64,000 nucleotides of DNA from Rhizophagus irregularis (taxonomy: Eukaryota > Glomeromycota > Glomeromycetes > Glomerales > Glomeraceae). Positions 34,371-45,193 of this stretch are shown here, one piece after another. The notes under the pieces are model-generated. The model was not told where the DNA came from. It searched no databases and saw nothing but the letters and a program-made list of their open reading frames with translations. The first letter of the stretch is position 1, and the number at the start of each line of letters is the position of its first letter. The stretch spans positions 870,501 to 934,500 of the forward strand of contig NC_089456.1 in the NCBI RefSeq assembly GCF_026210795.1, read 5' to 3'. A program made the translations under genes and the position numbers.

Positions 34371-36148
34371 AAAAAATTCACACTCTCGAGGAAGATTAAC
34401 CTGTCATCTATGTGTGCAGCTTTGATTTTCCCTCTAAGTTAAAGCGTCATCTTGCTAGGAAAAATCCATGTGTTTCCCAAACTTCTGCGGCAATGATGGG
34501 CGGTGGCGGGCTGGCGATGGGCAGTGCCCAAATTTTTTTCAGCAGCGTGACGGGCAGTAACAGGGCAGTGCCCAAATTTTTTCGGTAGCGATTAGCCTTT
34601 ACAAATATTACATTCGCCTTGCCGTACTTTCGATTTCTAGGTCTTTACGGGTTTATACGAGTTTTTCAATGGCATTTTATTTTTAAAATATCGACTATAT
34701 CTGATATCTAAAGCTTTTCAAGGTTTGGTAATATATGCAGGATTTCACTTTAGCAAATCTCTAACGTCACCTTTTCCCCCACCATAGTATCGATAATCTA
34801 TTAAGAAGTAAGCCTTGATATTGACAGTTTTGTAGCATTTTTTACAATAAGCTACAAATGGGCCATAATTTTACTTCCATCCATATTAAGCTTTCTGATA
34901 TATTTTCCACATACTGTTCCTGGTTTTCAGGAGACGTTTACATTTAACTCCTTAATATTATGGTGCTAGTGTCCGTTTCACCCCATAGGAGAGCTACATT
35001 GGATACCATTTTCGACACACTAATGCATAATTGCAAAGATAATGCTAACGGGTAGCATCTTCATACGGTTAATATCTTTTTCTGTTTCTGAAGGTAGTAT
35101 TTATTTGTTATTACGTATCTCATATTGCATATTGATGAAGAAGTTTTATTTAATTAGATTTTTTTCTGTGATAAAATAATTTCAACATTTCTTTTCTATC
35201 AATAGAAAAACCAGACATTGCCATTTTTAAAGGAATCCTACTCCATCTCATCAAGTATCGAATTTAAGATCAATGTCAAGGGCCATTACACTGCTGTCAT
35301 GTTTCGAACCTACTATGATGTTATCACATTAATAGCAACTTTATTCATAAAGCTGGTGGTTGCGAACAGTACTTGTCTAAACCAAAAGGAAAGGCTTTTT
35401 TAATTTAAATACACCTGACAATCCATTAAATACGTACGCATGTACGGTAGCACTTTTAATGATGATTGAACTTTGTTATCATCTTAGCCGAATACTGTAC
35501 ATACTATTTCGTTATTTTCCTAAATCTGGTAGTATACAAGTTTTCGGTCTTTTGATCCTCGTTGCTATCTTCTTACGTTACCTTTCCGAATGCTCCTACC
35601 TCGAATTTTCTTCTGCAACTTGCATGGGGGCCAGCGCTCCTGCGCAATTATAAATTTCCGCGATTAATATTAAAGTATGTTTTTATTAATCTTTCTACCT
35701 GGAAGATACGCTTTAATCTAGATGGTATTCGTATTCTTCCTTTCCGATAAAAGTATATTAACGATGCAAGTATATTCATTCTAAATGCTATAATCTTTAC
35801 TTCAAAGATTCGCACATATCTACCAAATCGTGCGTTAATATATTTCGCACTACACTGAATTGACGTCGATATGGTTTATAAGCTTCTTACAGGTAAGCTG
35901 TTTTCTAATCCGAATGATTTGCATTTTATTTGCGATGATCATTCCATTGCGAGAAAAATGGTTTCACTGGAGAACTAAAAACCTCTATTTGTAAAATCCA
36001 GCAATCGCATTCCTGACTTCTTGTCGTTACAAGACATTCGTCACATGTAGTTATAGCCAACTCATTTTTACTATCCAGCCGACTCTAGCTATTTGCCGCA
36101 AAGATCGATAGTATTCATCAATTCATTCGCTCTACTTCATCTATGCCT
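34371..36148. other. Decayed interior of the Polinton-like element
   Basis: No intact frame. On the minus strand a stretch at about 35660-35890 reads openly (for example YINARFGRYVRIFEVKIIAF) before breaking, so one or more minus-strand genes probably lay here. Positions 34500-34590 contain two copies of GGGCAGTGCCCAAATTTTTT, a short GC-rich duplication. If the element once had capsid genes, this is where remnants could be, but I cannot recognise any. Confidence 0.4.
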
Positions 36149-36631
36149 TCATCTCGCGTTCGTCCATATCTTCATCTCCTTTAATACGGTGTATGCCGAA
36201 TTCATTTCTATATTCATCACAGACCGCGAATATTCTTTTCGTATATTGTAATCTATAATAAATAACGCGTAGGTTTTTTTTGATAATATTTCGCTTGTTT
36301 CAATAATGCATACGTTGGTCTTCTTATCCTCTGGTAGTTTCCACGATATTCGAAAATCTTCATATATTGCCATCTCATCTGGTAGAATAGAATATCTTAT
36401 TCGCGATAAAAGTGATGGATGTATCCATATATCATCACCTTCTAACATCTCATCAAATATTTCTACTCTCTTCTAATCCAGATACTAACATACTTTCTTT
36501 GCTAAATTCGGAATCTAAAGCTTTTAAATATGCTATATCTAAATACCACATTATTTCCTTTACCCATTCTTCTATGTTGAGTTCAAACTGGCTCAAGTAT
36601 ACGTCTTAGTAATGGTCTCGTATTGTGACAT
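36149..36631 (-). pseudogene. Right-end gene of the Polinton-like element, unknown function
   Basis: The ATG at 36631 follows the shared promoter motif, a TATA box and a leader. The frame starts MSQYETITKTY, is shifted after about 11 codons, continues as LSQFELNIEEWVKEIMWYLD, shifts again near 36460 and then stays open from LEGDDIWIHPSLLSRIRY to KEMKIWTNAR at 36149. About 160 residues in all, without a family I can name. The leader similarity to the polymerase gene argues that it was a genuine, co-expressed element gene. Confidence 0.5.
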
Positions 36632-36655
36632 CTTGTAAGTCTTTTATATGTGAAT

Positions 36656-36678
36656 CTTTTATTCAATTACATTTTTTC
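36656..36678 (-). promoter_or_regulatory. Promoter-like motif, copy 3
   Basis: Minus-strand copy at the inner edge of the right inverted repeat. It is followed by TATAAAAG and the leader CTTACAAGATGTCA, with the ATG at 36631, closely matching copy 2. Confidence 0.6.
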
Positions 36679-37095
36679 TCGGTATAAGGGTAATTGCTTG
36701 CCTTGCTATTCCGCTCTATTGACTCCATTGGTCATTTTCTTGGATGGGTTAATATTCCTTACCTTTTTTGGCTCCGTTGGCTTTGAAATCCTATTTCTTG
36801 TTCGGTTAATTTTTTCAGATTGTATGTGGTAATAGAGTTGATATGGTGGTAATAAAACTATATTTGATGGTAACTAGATTATACGAAAAGAGTAGGATGG
36901 ATTATAGGCGGTAATTAAAATTATATGATGGTGGTAACTAGATTATATAAAGTGGTAGTTAAATTATAGTAAAAGTGGTAGGTGGATTATATGTTGGTAA
37001 TTAAGTTATATGATGGTGGTAATTAGATTATATAAAGTGGTAGTATTTTAGATTATATGGTGGGAGTGAGCCAGAATTGGGGTTTTCATACTACT
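36656..37095. repeat. Polinton-like right terminal inverted repeat
   Basis: Reverse complement of 25146-25583, ending GGGGTTTTCATACTACT at 37095 before the TCAGAT duplication. Its inner edge carries the promoter-like motif on the minus strand, so both repeats fire inward. Confidence 0.9.
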
Positions 37096-37274
37096 TCAGA
37101 TGGAATTTAGTCATTTAATTAGTTTCTAATTTAACATTGTTTGACTAGTTATATTATATATACCCTTTTATGTATAGTACCCTTTTAGTATTCTTTTAAT
37201 ACGAGTTAAGTCAAGTTGAGTTTTGAATCAATTTTTTATATAATAAAATTTGTTTTATGCTAATTTTTATAATA

Positions 37275-38170
37275 CACATGCCAATCAAAATTATCCAGCC
37301 ACTTTGTTTTACCAAAATTATGCAGATCATCACGTGCTAATGTGACAAAAATATTATATGATTTTATATTTATAATTACAATAAACAAATTTCTATGCTT
37401 CACATTTTTCATATTTTTCAAAAATTTTTCAGAAATATAAACCATTTACTGAGTAAATTTATGATTTACGTGATGATAAATTAAAAGATTTAAAAAATCC
37501 TGTAACTTTGTCAATATTAATCTAATAAACACATATTTACCACCATTTGAATCGCCTCGATGAGATGAATCCAATAAGCTAAAAATCATGGTAAATGATC
37601 ACTGGATCAAAACTTATTATAAAATTTATTTAAATCTTTAAAGTGCAATTACATATCAAATATCGATTCTACAAGAATGTAATTATTACCATTCGAATCC
37701 ACTTAATAAGACGAATCTAACAAATCTTAATTCATGAAGATCCAATCACTGAGTAACGAAATATTCTTGATATACGATTTTTAAATTTTAATCTATAATC
37801 TTACATAAACATATTATTATGTAAGTTTATGAAAATTTGCGTAAATAGTCATAGGTCAAGCCATAATCTTATATAATATTATTTCATAATGGATAATACT
37901 TAACCTTATTAAATTTTCTGATAAAAATACTTGAAAAGCATGTTAAGAACGTATGGATAGATATATCTCCAGAATATTATTGATAGCATACTTTATAAAT
38001 CAAGAAGTATTGCCACCAATGAAAATAGAATTCATTATTAAATTTTTATTTAAATTAACAAACAATGGCACAATGAATATATATAACTTTAAATTTTAAA
38101 TTTCACAATATTATGCATATGTAAGTTTATCACTTTAAAAAAGTGGCCAGATAATTTTGATCGGCATGTG
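37275..38170. mobile_element. TA-flanked MITE with CACATGCC termini
   Basis: An 896-bp element flanked by TA (37273-37274 and 38171-38172). Its ends CACATGCCAATCAAAATTAT and the complement of CACATGCCGATCAAAATTAT extend to a shared GCCACTTT, giving about 28 bp of inverted repeat. Inside, a diverged 60-80 bp direct duplication starts ACCATTTGAATC at 37540 and ACCATTCGAATC at 37689. No transposase remains. It lies 173 bp outside the Polinton-like element. Confidence 0.7.
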
Positions 38171-38762
38171 TACTTTAACTATATTATTTATGTAATGTGA
38201 GTCTATACGAATCATTTTAAGTTACATATGCAAGATACTAACTCCTCTTGAAAAATTTTATAAAATTGTATAATACCTGAGGGATATTTTACAATTATCT
38301 TATGATCAAATAGTCAGATTTAATCCATTTTTTTTTGTTTAATAGTTCTCATTAAGCTTTTCAAAATAAAAAAAAATTGTTCAAATTGGATTAGTAAATT
38401 ATGAGATATTCGTAAAAAACAGAATTTTTAAGTTTTATTTAGTACCTAAGGATACAGGATTAAATCCCTGATTTTTGCAAAATATCCAGGATACTGTAAT
38501 CTATTATATATAATAATATATGATAAAAATAACTAAATATAATAATCCAATTTATAATGCAGATTTTTTATTAATAATATATTTAATAAATAATTTTGTA
38601 AAATAAATACAGTCATTTTTTTCTATAGTCATACCCTATATAAGCACACCTTTTTTTAAGTCATATCACTTTTATGTACTGATTTTTTACATAGTGAAAT
38701 ACCCCTTATATAGTCACAAATTGATTATAGTTACTATTATAACAATCGTTAATTCTGATATA

Positions 38763-40565
38763 TCGTATTTTTCTAAAATTAGTCACCCCCCGAAATTAAG
38801 CACTCCCAAACTTTGCATAACTTCATGCACAAACTGAAAATAAGCACTCCTGAAAATTAGCATCTCCGAAAATAAGCACCTATAATTTATTTATTAGAGT
38901 AATATTTACAAATAAAGCAAATAAAGCAAAATAATTAATTTTCATCTTCATTTATATTAATTATTTCTAATTCTTCCTTCTCATTTTCATCTTGAATTTC
39001 TCTAATAATTTCATCAATATCTTCATAAATAACATCATCTTCAGATCCATCTAACTCATTTGATATATCACATTTTTTAAAAGAGCAGATTATAATTTCC
39101 TCTAAAAGATTCTTCCACAAACATTTTACCCATCCACACATATCACTTATTGTAGCACATCAAAGATTTCCTGCATTATTAAACTTAGCACCGCCATTAC
39201 TCATCTATTGATGCCATTCTTGATGAAGATGATCCTTAAAAGGTTTATTAATCGCAACATCAAGTGGCTGGCAAATACTTGTCAGACCACCTGGGATTAC
39301 AGCTAAATTAACATTATTTTCTTTAAATTTTTCTTTTATTGAATCCTCTAAATGCCCTCTAAAAGAGTCATAAACCATCATTGATAAAAATCTGGATTGG
39401 TTATTTAACATTCTTATACAATTAAAATAATCAATATAACGTTTCATTAAGTTTACATTCATCCAGCCATTTTCTTGAAATAAAACAACCACACCAGAAG
39501 GTACTTTTTCTCCACGTGGCATTTGTTTTTCTTTGAAAATGCAAATTGGTGACAGTTTGGTTCCATCTATAATTAAAAAAATTAACATTTTACTTTTTTT
39601 TAATATTATTAAAACCATCATCAAAGTTTCTTATCTGCAGTACATGTTAATACAATAGTAAACCGATTTTTTTCATTTCCTGTCCTGCAAACATGAACTG
39701 TTTTTTCCTCTTTTGGATTAATAGTAATATTTTCAGCTATATCAAACCAAACGGAAGTTTTATCTATATTAAAAATATTACATAATTTAATAGAATTCTT
39801 TATCCTAATATGAATGACAAACCGATGCAAATTTGCCAATAATTCTGTTGTTTGCTCTGGAAGTTTTTGAGATATTCTTGTATGTCACCGTAAAGCTAAA
39901 TTTGTATCTTTTCATAAATCCAGTTAACCAGCGAAATGTTGCAATAAAATCAAGTTGATCACCATAAAGTGCTACCATATCTGGCTTTTTCAAAATTTCA
40001 AACATTGTAAGTCATATGGTTACAAAAGTTACAGCTAATGCCTTTTTTCTTTGTTCTAAAACCCAAGTATACAACTCCTCTTCAGCTTCTGGATAGAAAG
40101 CTTTTCAGCCAGAACTAACCCGTTTACTATCACTATTTGTTTCATTTGACCAATTTTACTTGCCTTAATAACCTAACGTCTAACCATAGTAGTATCAAAT
40201 TCAAAATGTTTAGCTGCCGAATTTCTTCTATGTTGAAGGGTGTAGATAACAACAACTCTCTTTTGTTCAACAAAATAAGAAGCATGTTGACGTTTAACAA
40301 CTTTTGCCATTGTCAAAATAGGTGAAAATAAGTTCTTCAAAAGCACGTTAAATTGCGTAGCTGTTAAAAAACCCCTTAATTAAAGTTATGCAAAAAAATT
40401 TCAGGTGATTTTTTTTGTGAAACAGCATTTTGAAATGAAAAAAATTAATTTAATTTTAAAAATGATTTTTAGCAAATTTAAAAAAAGTGTCAAAATTAAA
40501 TACTCCCCAAACTTTTTGATCAAAATCCTTGCAAAAAGAGGGTGACTAATTTTGGAAAAATATGG
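38763..40565 (-). mobile_element. Pogo-type DNA transposon, decayed
   Basis: A 1.8-kb element with TA at both ends (38761-38762 and 40566-40567). Its inverted termini are TCGTATTTTTCTAAAATTAG and the complement of CCATATTTTTCCAAAATTAG, each continuing into TCACCC. Subterminal repeats of AAATTAAGCACTCC or AAATAAGCACTCC follow on the left (38790-38885). It contains a broken pogo transposase on the minus strand. Confidence 0.85.
38935..40005 (-). pseudogene. Pogo transposase (DDE_1), broken
   Basis: Read from 40005 down. A CENP-B-type helix-turn-helix region has MFEILKKPDMVALYG and ATFRWLTGFMKRYKFS, then the DDE_1 core has NIFNIDKTSVWFDIAENITI (first Asp), PRGEKVPSGVVVLFQENGWM, MVYDSFRGHLEDSI (second Asp) and VIPGGLTSICQPLDVAINKP (third Asp), followed by an acidic tail (ELDGSEDDVIYED). 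All three catalytic Asp remain, but frames change near 39820, 39620 and between 39204 and 39141. The family cuts and pastes at TA dinucleotides, matching the flanking TA. Confidence 0.85.
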
Positions 40566-40969
40566 TAATAGTTAACATATGGAAAATTCTTCACTTATAG
40601 TCATATTATTACATGATTAAAAATATATTTGAAAAATATATAACGCATTCTGAAGATAATTATTTTATCAGTTTCATAGTATAATTTTATAAAAGATTTA
40701 CTTGATATACAGTTAAAATAGATATAAAAGGAGTGGTAACTTTATGCATTTTTCATGTATGCATTTGTCAATTTGTGTAAGTTAAAAAATTGTATAAGCT
40801 TAAATTCGGTAAAGTGGAAGGTAGGAAAAATCAAAATTATTTCTTTTTATTTTTATAATATAATTTCTATATCTGATAATAAAGTTGGCATTTATTTTAT
40901 TTATAATAAAAAATTATATATAATTACATCAAATTGAAACTTTGCATAGATATGAGTTATATGACTGTA

Positions 40970-41916
40970 TAGTATCCAAAAAAAAGTAATCAGTTAGCAG
41001 TAAATTATGATAATCATTATGAAAATATATTTCTATGTAAAGTTTTTTTTTTAATAATTAACATGTTTTTTTACAATAAGTAAAGTTGATCATTGAATTG
41101 AATTGCATTTACTCTAAAAATTTCATGAACTTCTGAAAAAAATTGATTACTATATTTTATGGGTTATTAAATAAATCAGATTTTTAATGAAAAGTATTTA
41201 GTAGGTATAATATAACATTAAAAAATTTTGTTTTATTAAGTTTCATTTTTAAATAAAATTATTTATCAAAGTTTGTAACATATTACTACAAAGTATCATC
41301 AAAATAAACAAAACAGTTTATAAATTACACATATTTAATAATGATAATCGTATCTATTAGTTATTTATAAAATTTTAATTAAAGATCAAATTATTGATCT
41401 TTGAATTCTCATTACAATAAAAAAAGCTAGAAATAATAATCAATATCCCAAGTTTTCATAAAAAAAAATTGGCCCAAATTTAATGCGTCAATAATATTTA
41501 ATTTCAGTAATTAATTTGATGATAATCGATAAATGATTGGCAAATTACAGTAAAATGAATATAACTTGTTGATTTTCTCATTGATTTTAATGAAACTTCT
41601 TAAAAATATGCCAAAAGGTTTGATAGATAATTTTATTTAAAAAATGAAGCACAGTAAAACAAAATTTTTTAATGTTATATTATACATAAACACCTTTTAT
41701 TAAAAATTCAATTTATTTAATAACCCATAAAATATAGCAATTAATTTTTTTCAGAAATTCATGAAATTTTAGAGTAAGCACAATTCAATTCAATAATCAA
41801 CTTTAATTATTACACAAAAGACATGTTAATTATTAAAAAAAAACTTTATATAGAAGGATATTTTCATAACGATTATCGTAATTTACTGCTGATCAGTTAC
41901 TTTTTTCTGGGTACTG
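40970..41916. mobile_element. Long-inverted-repeat MITE, TA-flanked
   Basis: Two arms of about 270 bp in opposite orientation (40970-41240 and 41645-41916) enclose a 400-bp spacer. TA lies outside each end (40968-40969, 41917-41918). The right terminus on the minus strand starts CAGTACCCAGAAAAAAGTAA; the left starts TAGTATCCAAAAAAAAGTAA. The CAGT start and TA duplication are typical for Tc1/mariner-mobilised elements. No ORF of note. Confidence 0.75.
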
Positions 41917-41986
41917 TATATGTAAAGCCTCACTATAAGTATACCTCTTCATAGTCACACCATTTGGTAGTCCTAAAGGGCATAAC

Positions 41987-42230
41987 TAAGGTTGCTTGTC
42001 TAAACCTCTTCAAAATCCTACGATTAGTTTCGTCAAAATTTTACTATAGATTTATTATAGTTTCGGCAGAGTTTCGGCAGTTTCGGCATTTATAATAAGT
42101 TTCGGCAGTTTCGCTTTTCTCCAAAGTTTCGCCAGTTTTTTAATATAACTTTAATATAGTTTCGGCAGAATTTCACTTTTCGGTGAAACGCCATCTTGCC
42201 TAAACCCTTAGGTTTCGGCAAGCAACCTTA
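41987..42230. mobile_element. hAT-type MITE with 8-bp target duplication
   Basis: A 244-bp element starting TAAGGTTGCTTG and ending CAAGCAACCTTA, flanked by perfect GGCATAAC copies (41979-41986, 42231-42238). Eight-bp duplications and a TAAGG terminus (YARNG rule) are hAT features (family knowledge). The interior holds about seven GTTTCGGCA/GTTTCGCCA-like units. A decayed relative is at 5101-5290. Confidence 0.85.
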
Positions 42231-42490
42231 GGCATAACTGTAGAAGGAAATGACTTTATATGCCAAATAACCTATAAAGTATAAATAATCAATTTTATGT
42301 AAAGATAATCAATTATACTAGTATTCACCTGTTAAGTAATACTGTTAACTACATACGTTAACAGTTAGGGATAAATCTGCTTAAGTTTATATAACAATTC
42401 TGTATATTTATATTTTATAGTAATACACACTTTTCAATTTTATTACTTAAAAATTCTTAAAAAAAAAAATTATTTTTTATTTATTTTTTG

Positions 42491-43622
42491 GGGTTTGCTA
42501 AAGATCACCAGTGGTGATTTTCACTAATAGTGATTTTCATTATATGTAAATTTTATTGGTTAATTTTTTGCATTGTGACACAATTTTTATTTTTTAGTGA
42601 CTTCAAACTATTTTTGTTATGGCTCTTTTATTTTTTGCCTAAGAATATAAAGATCAATAAAATGCGAAAATCAAGGATAAGATTAAAGGATAATCACATT
42701 CCAAAGATAAAGAACATAAAGATCAATAAAAAACGTGAAAATTGAGAATAAGATCAAGGTAATCACATCCCAAAGATAAAGAACACAAAGATCAATAAAA
42801 ATGCAAAAATCAAAGATCAGATCAGAAATATTAGTAGTATTCTTAAATCAAAAAAAAAACTAAAAAAGAAACAAAAAAACAAATGCAAATACTTACTTTA
42901 AATTTAAAGCCAAAATCTGGAGTTCAAGTCCGTTCCTAAAGAAATAGAAAGAAAAAGAACATTAGTAGTGTTCCAAATCAAAGAAAAAAAAATAACAAAC
43001 AACACAAATATTCACTCCAAAATCAAAATTTTGAGTCCAGTAATATCTGAGTTCATTTCTAAAGAAAAAGAAAGGAAAAGGAATGTTAGTAGCGTTTCTA
43101 AATCAAAAAAAAAAATCAAAAAGAAACAAAAAAACAAATGCAAATACTCACTTCAAAGCCAAAATCTAGAGCTTAAATCTGTTCCTAAAGAAAAAGAAAT
43201 AAAAAACAACACAAATATTACTTCAAAACCAAAATCTGGTGTCTGGTAATATTCAAGTTCATTCCTAAAGAAAAGGAAAGGAAAAGGAACGTTAGTAGCA
43301 TTTTTAAATTAAAAAAAAACAAACAAAAAAAAACAATTACACATACTCGCTTCAAAGCTAAAATCTAATGTCCAGTAAACATCCAAGACTCCAAGTTTAT
43401 TCCTAAAGAAAAAAAAAGGAAAAGGAATGTTAGTAGAGGTTAAAATCAAAAAAAAAAGAAATAAAAAATAATGTGAATACTTACTTTAAAGCTGAAAGCT
43501 AAAGTACAAGTTCATCTCTAAAGAAAAAAAAACAAAAGTTGCACCATGCAAAATCACGGCGTGACGCAAGCTTTTTAAATTTTAAATTTATATATATAGA
43601 CTGATGATCTTTAGTAAAACCC
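42491..43622. mobile_element. MULE-like element filled with purine-rich tandem repeats
   Basis: The termini GGGTTTGCTAAAGATCACCA and the complement of GGGTTTTACTAAAGATCATC match each other and also the ends of the MITE at 45384-45817, so it is a larger member of that family. No 9-bp duplication is visible. The interior (42810-43520) has about five imperfect tandem units of 110-150 bp, each with CTAAAGAAA, AAGGAAAAGGAA, GTTAGTAG and a poly(A)-rich stretch. Lys/Asn-rich ORFs in it are repeat by-products. Confidence 0.6.
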
Positions 43623-44900
43623 TTAGGATGTTTCAGGATCCTTTTTCTTTTTTTAGTAGGTCAGTACTTTCTTGCTACGGGATTCTTTTTTTTGTAAGTC
43701 AATTCAGTAGGTTTAGTTCGGTGTTCTTTTTTTGCTCCCAGATTTTTTCTTTTTTTGTAGGTTAGTATTCAGCATTCTTTGTAGAGTTCTTTTCTTTTTT
43801 GTAGGTCAGTTTAGTATTCTCTTTCTTATAGGACGATGCCTTCAGGATTCTTTTACTTTTTTTGTAGATCAGTATTTGGTATTCTTCTATCGGTTTCATA
43901 TTTTCTGTTTCTTTCAATTTCCCTTTCATTAGAAGTTTTTAACTTTTTTCATTTTTTTTTCTTTAAATCAGTCCTCTTTTCAGCATCAGATTTTGGGTAG
44001 GTAGAGCCCTCTTTCTTTTATTTTCCTTTAGTTAGAGATTGCTAACCTTTTTCGTTTTTTTTTCTTTAGGTCAGTTCTCTTTTTAACGCAAAATTCTAGG
44101 TAAGTCTTTCTTTGTTTTCACTTGTTCCGCTTTGTTTTGTTTCATTTTTTGTTTGTTTTAACCTTTATCCTCTCCATTTAGGTCTTACTTCTTTTAAGTT
44201 TCCTTCTTACCCTCAAATGTATTTTTTGTTTAGTTTTGTTTGTGTTATTTTGTTTAGTTTTGTTTGTGTTATTTTATTTATGTTATTTGTTTTGTTTCAC
44301 TTTTCGCTCGTTCTTATCTTTACTTTCTTCATTTAGTCCCCGATTCTTCTTCAATGCTGCGACTTATTTTCATTTTTTTGTTTCGCTTTGCTTTCATTTT
44401 TTGTTCGTTCTAACCTTTACCCTCTCCATTTAGGTTCTAGTTCTTTCGGCTCTTTGACCCTAAGGTGTATTTTTTATTTAGTTTTGTTTGTGTTATTTGT
44501 TTTGTTTGTTTTATTTCACTTTTCACTCATTCTTACCTTTACTTTCTCCATTTAGATCTTGGTTTTTTAGCTCTAAGGTGCGACTTATTTTCATTTATGT
44601 TTGCTTTGTTTCATTTTTCATTTGTTCTAACCTTTACCTTTTCCATTTAGGTCCCAGTTCTTTCAGCTTTTTGACCATAAAGTATATTTTTTGTTTAATT
44701 TTGTTTGTATTATTTGTTTTGTTTCACTTTTCACTCGTTTTTACCTTTACTCTCTCCATTTAGGTCCTGACTCTTCGGCTCTAAGGTGGACTTATTTTCA
44801 TTTTTTGTTTGCTTTGTTTTATTTTTCGTTTGTTCTAACCTCTACTTTCTTTTCATTTAGGTATGTACAGTGGGTTCTTTTTTTTACTTCTCTTTTTTCA
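43623..44900. repeat. Pyrimidine-rich tandem repeat block
   Basis: About 1.25 kb almost devoid of long purine runs on the plus strand. The clearest unit (44110-44870) recurs about every 100-150 bp with the landmark CTTTACTCTCTCCATTTAGG, preceded by TTTTGTTTGTTTTG-type stretches; copies end near 44181, 44335, 44432, 44553, 44651, 44764 and 44862. Short ORFs rich in Phe, Leu and Ser result from the absence of A-rich codons. Confidence 0.65.
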
Positions 44901-45193
44901 TTGTTAAAGAAAGAGAAAGGGCATAAAATTAATTTAAAAATGCATAACTGATTACTATCAAACGTTATATGTATCACATACTGCAGTTACACAATTTGTA
45001 AATAGTTATTTATGTGGGTAGTCTAAATATAACGTCCATATAATTGCAGTGTTTTTTAAATATTAGATTAATTTATAATTGATAAAATAAATATTTAATA
45101 TTTATTAATAAAAATTTAGAATAATAATAAAACTAAAATTGCTATTAATAAAAATTACTCAATAACAACTTAAATTTAATGAAATTTAATATA

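Larger units (their letters stand above)
25140..37101. mobile_element. Polinton/Maverick-like element with 6-bp target duplication
   Basis: The element spans 25146-37095 (11,950 bp) and is flanked by TCAGAT at 25140-25145 and 37096-37101. Terminal inverted repeats of 438-440 bp begin AGTAGTATGAAAACCCC. Six-bp duplications, AG termini, long inverted repeats, a protein-primed family-B DNA polymerase and a retroviral-type integrase together define Polintons/Mavericks (family knowledge). Order: ORF1 (+), polymerase (+), integrase (-), gag-protease (+), decayed segment, terminal gene (-). No double-jyroll capsid, FtsK-type ATPase or adenoviral-type protease is recognisable, although 34371-36150 is too decayed to exclude remnants. 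Every gene carries frameshifts, so the copy cannot move by itself. Confidence 0.88.

Noticed and set aside
34500-34590. GGGCAGTGCCC palindromes as possible regulatory or replication sites
   Set aside because: Only two copies, in a decayed part of the Polinton-like element; a local duplication explains them.
36149-36448. Possible KilA-N-like domain in the Polinton-like right-end gene (IWIHPSLLSRIRY)
   Set aside because: Similarity rests on a few residues; not enough to name the domain.
37689-37705. ATTCGAATCC resembling a tRNA B-box
   Set aside because: No cloverleaf or A-box at the right distance, and the word is part of a duplicated segment inside a MITE.
42530-43249. Lys/Asn-rich short ORFs
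   Set aside because: By-products of the purine-rich tandem units inside the MULE-like element.
44112-44951. Phe/Leu/Cys-rich ORFs resembling small membrane proteins
   Set aside because: Pyrimidine-rich tandem repeats code for hydrophobic residues in every frame; no start context or splice support.
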